The position numbers and the translations under genes are program-made. From Ignelater luminosus (lineage: Eukaryota > Arthropoda > Insecta > Coleoptera > Elateridae), in assembly GCA_011009095.1 (NCBI GenBank), contig VTPC01007232.1, forward strand, positions 1 through 64,000: 64,000 bases of DNA. Reading direction: 5' to 3'. Positions 56,240 to 64,000 of the stretch are shown here, piece after piece. The notes below the pieces were generated by a model that ran no database searches, was not told the DNA's origin, and saw only the letters and a program-made list of their open reading frames with translations. Numbering within the stretch: position 1 is the first letter of the stretch; every line of letters begins with the position of its first letter.

Positions 56240-57480
56240 ATTCCGGATACATAAATAGCAATCTTCGTACCAGCTAATTATAATCTATTTTTGCACCTAA
56301 TTTGCGAAAATCTTCGCTTCTTATTAGCGCGTTGAATCTATCATGGCATTGCAATACATGAAAGTCAGTGCTATCGCTAATTCCAAATTTTTTTAAAATT
56401 GAATACGTTATATTTTCGTTATTAGATATGATTTAGACCCTTGACTGAAAATGGTTAGTTAAAACTTGAGCCGGTTTTGGGTTTATTATAGAATTTGAGG
56501 CTCCGCTATTAATTAGAGTTTTTAGATTAAAACTAGGAATTATTATGAAAGGTAACTTTGGCTTACTAATTACTGAATTAAAATCTACGTTGGTTGTTCT
56601 GTCTCCAAGACTGATATCTGAAAATCTTCGAAAGATTCTACTAGTTTTTCCTGATCTAAATTTTGTTCATAATAATACTCGGAAGAGTCGTGGCTTTCCT
56701 CAAATTCTAATTATTGTTTCGGCTCTTCTATGTTATAAACTTCTTCAGATAGGAAATTAGGTGGTGCTGTGCTCTTAAAATGATTAGGAAGTCCGCGAGA
56801 CTGTTTATGCCTAAAATCCTAAACGGTGAGGTTGTTGGTTGCCGTGGCGGTAGTCTTTGTGTTTGAGGTTTGTGTGTTACGTTGTTTTTAGTATGTGTTC
56901 TTTGTCGCATGAAGTTTAAGAAATTAATTTGCTGTTTATGATTATCATGATCCCTAAGCTCAATTAGACAATCCTCGAGAGATTTTACCGTTTTGTAGGA
57001 TATAAACGAACGATACAATTCTGACAAGGTATCTAAAGCTTTTTTGGTTATATAATTCTATTTTACAGTTTCTAAAAGAGTTTCATCCGATTCTCTGATA
57101 GCTACGTGTTCTACTAAGTGTTGAACTCTACCTTTAATCCTTTCTCTGGTCTCCGAAACGATTTAAAAGGGTTTCTTTTACTGGTTTCCAAGTGTTATAG
57201 TTTGAGATGACTAGAGTGTCTCTAGCCGCACCTATTAATTTTGAACAACAGATTTCAAAAAGTAAGCGGTTCAAGGAGCAGTTTTTTTTTTGACCCGCGT
57301 GTTTATTTTATAATCTTGAATAAATTTTTCTCACGGTTGTAAAAAGCGGAAAATGTTTCTACTACCTTCTTCATAAACTGGAATGGTTTCTTTTGCGCTA
57401 TTTATCTTAAAGTAATTTGCCATTATTGAAATTTCGAAAACTAATTTATTTGAACTTCAGTTGCCTGAATCGTTTGATTC
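56240..57480 (-). pseudogene. Ty3/gypsy relic: gag and protease
   Basis: Minus strand: a gag start with KINSAKETIPVYEEGSRNIF (about 57,350-57,420), MSELYRSFISYKTVKSLEDC and RDHDNHKQQINFLNFMRQRT (56,728-57,027), then an Asn/Glu-rich linker and the protease block TLINSGASNSIINPKPAQVL (about 56,455-56,520; active Asp changed to Asn). FHVLQCHDRFNALIRSED and RKLGAKIDYN follow at about 56,280-56,370. Likely the 5' part of the element whose RNase H and integrase lie at 52.85-53.7 kb. Confidence 0.75.
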
Positions 57481-58094
57481 GTTAGAATTAAATTTTAAAG
57501 GTGATGTATCTCTATTTATACTCATGAGATGAGCTAATCACACACATTGTTAGTGAAATCTTACTTTAGAAAGTGAACGTTAATGAAATATGAAAAGACA
57601 GAACAGGAAACAGTAAATTATAAAAGTTTAACAAGCATTTTCTGAGTACGCCCCTGTGTAAATCGATGTCATTCACTGTTCTCGCCTACGTCGACTTGAC
57701 GACGTATAAAAAATGCTTACTTGGACACTCCGTTTCCTTTAACAAGCTTCGTTGTTTAGGCGGAAAGGGTTTTAAAGAAAAACAATTATATTTCCCTTTT
57801 TTTAATTTAAAATTAATTTAATCACAATAAATAATATTAAGAATAATTAGTAGAGCTATCAAAAAATATTTAATGGGTATCAGATACTATATTAAGAATA
57901 AAACGATGTCTTTTTGTGTTGAGCACATGGTTTATCGCCGAGGCGGTGAAAAACGTTCGAAATGCCCTGATTGACATATTTTTTGTTTGAGCATAATAAA
58001 ATAATGACCTTCAATAAACTTTTCTTATTGTAATTAATGTTATTGTTGCAACTAATTACTCATTAAATATTCTTTCACAGCTCCACTAATTATT
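57481..58094. other. No gene seen; border of transposon-rich and genic DNA
   Basis: AT-rich with a short GC-richer tract (57,650-57,770) that could belong to a gypsy LTR. No paired copy was seen. Confidence 0.4.
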
Positions 58095-58812
58095 TTATAA
58101 AATTGTCTTTACATTATCAACATATTGCGTTATGGCAATAAGATTTGTGACAATTTTATCTTCTAAATCGACTTCAAAGGCGTTTTCAAAATCTCGCATG
58201 GATTTTTCATTCCTCGCGTTTATTAATTTAAATTTTTCATTTATATTCTTAAGATTTCCCTTGAAATATAACCAAAACTCTAAACCATCAACTAGAATTC
58301 TTGATAATGGAGGTTGAATAGGTGTTCCATTAATTAGATTGCTTTTTGCATTCCAGTCCAATTCTAAAGTTAATTTCTCTAAAGTCGCTAATTTATTATT
58401 TAATTCCTGATTGGATTTATTTAACCGTTCTCTGTAACAAAATACTGTATAAAACTACAAACTAGCATAAATATATTATAAAATTAAAACTTACATGATT
58501 TGTTTAATTGCTTGCACATCATCTTCTATTCCATTTAAAATACTAAATTTATAATAATCTCGACTTTCTTCTAATTCTTCTATATTTCTCAAATTTACGC
58601 TGAAAGTTAAATAAGAAATTAGGAAATTCGATTTAAAAATTTTTACCGCTTATTTACTTTTCGATGTGACGTAATTGCTCGGCTTGGTTAGAAAGCGCTG
58701 CAGCTATCTTAGCAGATTCCTGTATTGCCGACTTCCATTTATCCACATGTTCATTTAGATATTTACAAAAACTAATTATTCTTTTTTGTATTTGCCCTTC
58801 TAGATCACTCAT
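58095..58812 (-). CDS. AIRIM: AIRIM (C1orf109)-like protein, three exons, 198 aa
   Basis: Exons on the minus strand: 58,658-58,812 (ATG at 58812), 58,495-58,599 and 58,095-58,431 (TAA), all joined by GT-AG introns of 58 and 63 bp. The protein is a small, mostly helical coiled-coil protein without signal peptide or membrane segment. Early it has KWKSAIQESAKIAAALSNQA then EQLR, which resembles the W.SAL....LLSSLSN.AEQL pattern of vertebrate C1orf109. A later QPPLSRILVDGLEFWLYFKG fits that family's PS...MLEWL region, and the length (198 against about 203) agrees. In vertebrates AIRIM acts with the AFG2 AAA-ATPases and CINP in ribosome maturation and replisome turnover. The assignment rests on remembered patterns, so it needs a profile search. 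Confidence 0.65.
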
Positions 58813-59521
58813 TATTTTTTTTGGCTAAATTCTAAAATCTTCTGTATTGATATAATCTTGAGAAAATTATTTATAATTTACTATATGACAATAAAGCTAA
58901 GAGGTGGCGACAGCAACACACATCATGGCACGCCTGATTCATGCAAGTGAATGTCGTTTTTGTTCGGTGTTCGCACACAATGTGTTGCGTTTGATTGGTT
59001 GGTTTTAAATTGATAGGTACGCGGGCTAGTTTGAATGGTACCTACTAATTAAAAACTTTTAGATAACTTTTCTGTTGATGAAAGTTATTAATTTATTATA
59101 CTTGGAATGTCCAATTCTTTAATTTTAGTATATCATCTATAAAAGTATTAAAAGAAGTGTAGAAAAGGGTAAACAGGAATGATGTTATAATTTTCTTTTT
59201 CAGTTGCTTTAATGTTAACTGTGGGGCATCTATACATAAACAAGATCTCATAAATGGTATTGTTGATTCTGATAATCAGAAATCTTTTATTGAGGATTGA
59301 CTAACTGTAGTTTAATATACTAATAAATAATGTGTTACCATGATTTGTTCGGGTGGTATTTTAAAAAATACTGAAAATTGTCTACTAAATTTATTTCTAC
59401 AATTAAAACTAAGGCACAAACACAAAAAAAATATATCAATTTAAACAATACACTGCTTTATTCATATCACTAATTACAAAAACATTATACATTTATTTAT
59501 TTAACACATAGACCTACACAA
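58813..59521. other. Intergenic; possible orphan terminal exon at 59,204-59,300
   Basis: A good acceptor (TTTTCTTTTTCAG ending at 59,203) precedes 32 codons reading CFNVNCGASIHKQDLINGIV and DSDNQKSFIED-stop, with AATAAA about 20 bp further. No matching upstream exon was found, so it is only a candidate. Confidence 0.25.
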
Positions 59522-59523
59522 TA

Positions 59524-60036
59524 GGGTGGAGCGATCTTTTTTTTTTGGAAATCAAAAAGGTGCTCCATTGTAAAACAAGTTTTTCAATATTCTTGCTCTC
59601 ACTCTTGCTCAATTAACTCTTTTATCCATCTCCAACTAATCATATCACTATAATCTTGATGAGAGAAATTTAAGATAGGTATTGATACAAACATACCTAC
59701 ACAGTCTCTGATTTTTAAAATTCTTCTCAATGTGTTGCCGATTATCTGTCTCCATTTCTCAAAACTGTAATATTAAGTTTAGTATTGGTTTAGAGTTTAA
59801 GCACCATCAGTACAAAAAGGTTCAGAAATGCTGCAAATGGAGTTTGTTTGATGAGAAATACCTGTTAATGAATATCACTTGCAAATAGGTAGAGTGATAC
59901 ATGAAAAACAAATCCTTATAAGATCTTTTTACAGATATGTTACTGACATAACAAAGCAGCAATTTCATAACCATGCTAAATAATATTTAAAAAAAGAACT
60001 TTTTTTTCACTATACAACATCATCAGCGCTCCACCC
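59524..60036. mobile_element. Miniature or truncated DNA transposon, 513 bp
   Basis: Ends GGGTGGAGCG (59,524-59,533) and CGCTCCACCC (60,027-60,036) are perfect 10-bp inverted repeats flanked by TA on each side. Internally, the minus strand translates RRILKIRDCVGMFVSIPILN and FSHQDYSDMISW, possibly the end of a transposase. It lies 40 bp downstream of the stop codon of the atypical GTPase gene, so it is likely in that gene's 3' UTR or just beyond. Confidence 0.6.
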
Positions 60037-60075
60037 TACTACACAACTTGTTAAATTATCAGTAGTAAGTACTAC

Positions 60076-61835
60076 CTAAGTGTTTTCTTTTCTTTTACAA
60101 CATAATACTCGTTTAGTTCCATAATAGCATAAAATGAAAGGAACAATGCAAAGCAAGCATAGTAAGCGCCAGCCATTAAATCTATGATGACACTTTCGAT
60201 TTTTCCGATTCTTCCATCCTTTCGCTGCCTCAATGGCTTTATCAAATACTTCTTTCAAATTTTTCTCTGATAATGCTGAACACTCCACGTAAATCGAATT
60301 GATTTCCCTTGCCATTGCTAAACCCTGACAAAATAAGAGTATTGTAGCTTTTATAAATTAGTATATAGTGATTAGTGGGTTAATATAATTAATTAGAGGT
60401 TAGTTTTTACTTATTCCTATATTTTGATGAATTTTCATCAGGGGCTATAGGTACAATTTCAAATACGTTAATTCACAAAAGAAGATTAAAAGTCAATATG
60501 ATATCTAGTAATGTGAACATTCAAATAATAAAGTAATGCTGCAAGTTATTGGTAACCTAGAATGTCAAAGTGACAGTAATTTAATAATTTTGGAGGTTAG
60601 TTTTCTGTCACTGTCAGTTTGCTTTTAATAAAACCAAATAAAACAAATAAATTTAAATGAAATGTATCCTATCAATTAGAAAAATTAAAAGTGTTAAAAG
60701 TATCAATACTGTCAACATAATAATTCTAACTTTTTATGTACTTATTAGTTATTACTTATTACCAACTTAACAAACACTTTTTCTATGTTAATAAAGAAAG
60801 AGTACTTACTTGTGGATAAGTAATAAGTGATTGCTTCTTATTTTGCAATTCATCAATTGTTGCTTCGTCATAACGCAAATCTACCTTGGTGCCAACTAAT
60901 ATAATTGGTATATTAGGATAATGCTGCATGATTTCAGGATACCACTAAAATAAAGAGAAATCTATGCAATCCCGCAGCATGAAGCAAGTTAAAGATAAAA
61001 ATATGAAGATAATCTACATTGTAACCAATCGCTAGTGATACCTCTATAAGGAATTATTAAAGAAGTTATATCTCACCTTTGTTCTCACATTTTCAAACGA
61101 TTCTGGATTTACTAATGAGAAACATATAACAAAAACATCTGCTTGGGGATAAGATACTGGATGTACTGTATCACAATCTTCTTGACCTGCAGTATCGCAC
61201 AATCCCAAATTGATAGATATACCTCTTAACTCCACATTTTTTGAATACTTATCGAGTACTGTTAGAGTTGGGACGTACTCTCTAAGAAATTCATTTGTGG
61301 TGTATCTCATTAGTAAACATGTTTTACCAACAGCACTAAAATCATAACAAGAATAATTCACATGGAATTCTCAAAAATAATTCTAGATTTACTAATTTCT
61401 ATAGTGCATTTTTACATTTGAGTAAAATTTCATAAAAATCTGAATATCATACTAAAGATTCTCTGGTATAATTTCATGTAAGATGACTCATAAATTAATA
61501 TCAATGATTAAATACCATGAAGAATACAATGCAATTTCAATAAGCAGGTGACAGTAAGAACATCTTAAACTATTATATGGTTTTAAGCAAAAATCTTTTT
61601 TCTATGAACATTGTACTTTTATGCTCTAATCACTTTTAAGCAGTGATGAATAACAATTTTAATTTAACATTCAAATAATCTAAAGTTATTAATTTAATTA
61701 TTTAAACATTTTGGAGTAGAATAAGAGCCTTTAATTATTATCTTAAATTACCTTAATTTACTTTAACTTGATACATAAAAATATTTAATAGGAGACTTAC
61801 CTGTCACCTACAACAACACACTTTACTGTCTGCAT
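60076..61835 (-). CDS. Atypical Rac/Rho GTPase with tail-anchor-like C-terminus, four exons, 225 aa
   Basis: Exons: 61,801-61,835; 61,077-61,335; 60,810-60,944; 60,076-60,324, all with GT-AG junctions and intact frame. Starts [11 protein letters not shown] as Rac does (MQAIKCVVVGD). The G-domain has GDSAVGKT (Ser12 for Gly12), a switch [12 protein letters not shown] that is two residues longer than Rac's [21 protein letters not shown] (Cys at the Rac Trp56 and Tyr64 positions; Gln61 kept), GTKVD and ECSAL, plus a Rho insert region. The C-terminus has no CAAX box. It has a polybasic stretch ([11 protein letters not shown]), then [18 protein letters not shown], a 16-18 residue hydrophobic segment, and a basic Cys-rich end ([12 protein letters not shown]). 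I infer membrane anchoring by a tail helix, possibly with palmitoylation, and altered nucleotide cycling. The upstream ATG at 61,882 is out of frame. It is a tandem relative of the Rac gene at 63.9 kb. Confidence 0.88.
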
Positions 61836-62336
61836 TTCGACTGAAACTGGATTTTCTTAGTTCTTCCCATCGTCCTGCCATTCTAAAATAGATGTGATAA
61901 CTCGTAATCAGTGTGTAAAACATCCGTTTGCTCTATATTTCGAGTTCCTCCTTTGATTTTAAACACTTGATTGAAAAATGTAGTTATGAATATTCTATTT
62001 CTTGGTAATTTACATGTGCTATGTCTAGATCCTCAAAATTCTGTTCATTTTATATTTTTTATCGAAAACATATCCTGATATGACAAAAAGGAATTTTTGT
62101 AATAATACTGAATAGGGAAGGGATTACATTATAATATCCACTGAACTTCTAAATTCTGATAAATTAAAACAATAAAATTCCCCATTTCCTGACCTTGATA
62201 GTTACATCAGCAACGGAACAGATAAATAAGCAGGATAAAGAAATGATAAATGATCACATAATAACAAGAATTTAACCTTAAATATGTGATAGCCTTCAGT
62301 ATTTAATGTGATCTTCAAAGTGTAGTTTATTTACTG
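61836..62336. promoter_or_regulatory. Shared divergent intergenic region
   Basis: 501 bp separate the start codons of the minus-strand GTPase and the plus-strand LRR gene, so promoters of both presumably lie here. A pyrimidine-poor acceptor-like TTTTAG at about 61,885 could end a 5'-UTR intron of the GTPase. No clear TATA or initiator was picked out. Confidence 0.45.
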
Positions 62337-63425
62337 ATGAGGATGCGTTTGTTACAAAATTTATTACTAATATTATTATATCAAATAATTCAAATCAAAA
62401 GTTGTACAAAAGTAACATTTGTGGATACACTCATAACGATAAGAGGCAGTTTTGATGCTACAGAAAAGGTGACTGCAAAAATCACAGGGTGTATTGTTCC
62501 AGAAATTATTGCCGAACAATTAGGAAATGTGACTGTAGTACAAATTGAATGTTACAATCAAAGTGTACCAACTTTACATGAAGGTGCTGTGTCAAACCTA
62601 CCAGAACTTGGTTATCTGATTATTTCTTATAGTAAAATTAAAAGAATTAAACAAAATCCGTTTAATAATCTACCACATTTAACTTCTTTAACTCTTAGTT
62701 ATAATGAGATCGAGTCAATAGGTAAAAATGCATTTATTAACTTAAGTGCATTAGACACACTAGATTTAAGTGGAAACAAAATAGCATTTATGGATCCTGG
62801 AATTTTCTCATCAATGCCGAAATTACTTAGCATATATTTACAAAGAAATGAATTAGAATTATTTGAACCAGAATGGTTTGCTGAGGATGCAGATTTATAT
62901 TCAATAGACCTACAATATAATTTCATTAGATCAATTCATAAGGATACATTTAAACCCTTTAAAACGTTATATTCTCTAGATCTTGGTTTCAATCGTATAC
63001 AATTCATTCACAAAGATGCATTTGATAATCTAGAGAAGTTAAGTTCTTTATACTTGAATGATAATAGACTAAGAAAACTGGAATCAGATGTCTTTAAGGG
63101 AATTAAAGAAATATCAGCTGTATGGATTAATGGTAATAATTTGACATATATGCCTGATAAAATCTTAGAAGATTTAAAATCACCTAATCTATTTCAACTG
63201 CCTATACATACGAATCCCTGGCAATGTGGTTGTTATAACAATATAGTGGAGTGGGCTGCAAAACGTGATGTTTATTTAATTACTACATCTGAATGTTATA
63301 GTGACAATATACCTGTTTGTATATATCCAAGTGAAAATGAAGATTTATGTTTGGAGAATCGTGAGGAGGATTTGGACAAGATGTTTTACGAACTTTATCT
63401 TGTTGATGACTCCTGTACAGAATGA
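62337..63425 (+). CDS. Secreted leucine-rich-repeat protein, single exon, 362 aa
   Basis: Starts MRMRLLQNLLLILLYQIIQI, a likely signal peptide of about 22 residues (a second Met at residue 3 is possible). Residues 85-290 hold about eight typical 24-residue LRRs, for example LTSLTLSYNEIESIGKNAF, LDTLDLSGNKIAFMDPGIF and LYSLDLGFNRIQFIHKDAF. A C-terminal cap follows: NPWQCGCYNNIVEWA with Cys further on (TSECYSD, PVCIYP). The tail is acidic (NREEDLDKM), with no membrane segment or GPI signal, so secretion is expected. Insects have many such proteins and I cannot name an orthologue. A poly-A signal AATAAA lies at 63,537-63,542. Confidence 0.92.
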   Translation: MRMRLLQNLLLILLYQIIQIKSCTKVTFVDTLITIRGSFDATEKVTAKITGCIVPEIIAEQLGNVTVVQIECYNQSVPTLHEGAVSNLPELGYLIISYSKIKRIKQNPFNNLPHLTSLTLSYNEIESIGKNAFINLSALDTLDLSGNKIAFMDPGIFSSMPKLLSIYLQRNELELFEPEWFAEDADLYSIDLQYNFIRSIHKDTFKPFKTLYSLDLGFNRIQFIHKDAFDNLEKLSSLYLNDNRLRKLESDVFKGIKEISAVWINGNNLTYMPDKILEDLKSPNLFQLPIHTNPWQCGCYNNIVEWAAKRDVYLITTSECYSDNIPVCIYPSENEDLCLENREEDLDKMFYELYLVDDSCTE

Positions 63426-63909
63426 TCGTATAAAACCTGTAGTAGAACTTTTTAATGTGCCAAATTTAATATTACTTTGTGCGTTCTTTTTTATGATGTA
63501 AATTGTGTTAATAATAAGAACGTATTACGCATGTATAATAAATAGAAAGATTTAATAAATGATATTACTAATAAGAGATTTTTTTTACTAATGATACAAC
63601 TCGTTATATACAACTAGTTTAATAGAATTTAAAACTGTACAAGCTTTTACAGTTACTACATAGAGTTTTATTAACAACCAATAAACAATGTTTTCTTGAT
63701 TTAGTCAGATATTCTTAAAAAATACTCAATTTATTTTTAAAATTATTAAACTAAAATACACAAACATAATTATATGAGTAAATGATAGACCAACAATCTG
63801 TTGAATTTAGGTTGTAACTATACTATTTACTACTTGTTTTTTATAATACTCATTTAGTTCTATAAAAGAATAAAATTAATGGAACAAGAAAAATCCAGAA
63901 AAAGATGTT
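63426..63909. other. 3' flanks of the LRR and Rac genes
   Basis: Convergent 3' ends. Within it, about 63,838-63,909 is homologous to the coding sequence of the tail-anchor region of the GTPase at 60.1 kb. No other gene is seen. Confidence 0.7.
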
Positions 63910-64000
63910 TTAAAGAACTTTGCAGGCACTACGTCTAGGCTTCTTCGGCATTATTGGAATCAAAACAGCTCTAATGGCTTCATCAAATACTGCCTTCAGA
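63910..64000 (-). CDS. Rac-type GTPase, last exon (partial), CAAX box CKVL
   Basis: The minus-strand frame entering from the right edge reads LKAVFDEAIRAVLIPIMPKK then PRRSACKVL-stop (TAA at 63,910-63,912). LK.VFDEAIRAVL is the C-terminal helix of Rac proteins, followed by a basic stretch and a CAAX box ending in Leu, which predicts geranylgeranylation. It could be Rac1/2 or Mtl; only 30 codons are visible. Downstream of the stop the same frame goes on NIFFWIFLVPLILFFYRTK-stop, matching the tail of the neighbouring atypical GTPase. Confidence 0.85.
   Translation of the reverse strand, partial: LKAVFDEAIRAVLIPIMPKKPRRSACKVL

Noticed and set aside
62337..63425. LRR gene as a Toll-type receptor
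   Set aside because: There is no membrane helix or TIR domain after the LRR C-terminal cap; the protein ends in a short acidic tail.
1..64000. CRISPR array, rRNA genes or bacterial operons
   Set aside because: No regularly spaced exact repeats with unique spacers, no rRNA signatures, and spliced genes show this is eukaryotic DNA.

Overview
The window reads as nuclear DNA of an insect. It is AT-rich, its host genes have short GT-AG introns, and it carries a dense mix of insect-type transposons: DD34D mariners, BEL/Pao, Ty3/gypsy, Ty1/copia, Jockey and RTE LINEs, Penelope and hAT. A beetle is my best guess, but that is inference. There is no CRISPR array, rRNA, operon or other sign of a prokaryote. 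A 400-base run of N at 49,331-49,730 marks an assembly gap.

From 1 to about 57.7 kb the window is a transposon graveyard with no host gene I can support. Order: a degenerate tandem repeat (30-430); an RTE-type LINE (4.2-8.4 kb) split by a complete-structured but dead Penelope-like element with two direct terminal repeats; a BEL/Pao relic (9.0-12.5 kb) interrupted by a gypsy relic; a Ty1/copia relic (15.9-18.5 kb) with a mariner beside it; a nearly intact mariner (19.1-20.4 kb); low-complexity GC-richer repeats around another mariner (20.8-22.8 kb); a 5'-truncated Jockey-type LINE with an intact ORF2 flanked by an exceptional 136-bp direct duplication (24.8-28.4 kb); a 221-bp inverted repeat (29.0-29.7 kb); further mariner, Jockey, BEL and LINE relics (30.6-42.9 kb); a decayed DDE-transposase-like gene (43.2-44.6 kb); a hAT relic whose 3' half is duplicated as a >1-kb inverted repeat next to the gap (48.4-52.1 kb); and two oppositely oriented gypsy relics plus a mariner (52.8-57.5 kb).

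From about 58 kb to the end the DNA is genic. A three-exon minus-strand gene (58,095-58,812) encodes a 198-aa protein resembling AIRIM (C1orf109 homologue). A four-exon minus-strand gene (60,076-61,835) encodes an atypical Rac/Rho GTPase. A single-exon plus-strand gene (62,337-63,425) encodes a secreted leucine-rich-repeat protein, divergent from the GTPase. At the right edge lies the last exon of a second, conventional Rac-type gene ending in a CAAX box (63,910-64,000, continuing outside).

The most interesting signal is the GTPase pair. The gene at 60-62 kb has lost the CAAX box and ends instead in a polybasic stretch followed by a hydrophobic, tail-anchor-like segment. That segment aligns without gaps and in frame to the DNA downstream of the stop codon of the neighbouring CAAX-bearing Rac gene. 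So the tail anchor is either 3'-UTR recruited by loss of the stop, or an older shared coding tail cut off in the neighbour. The same protein also has unusual residues in the P-loop, switch I and switch II.
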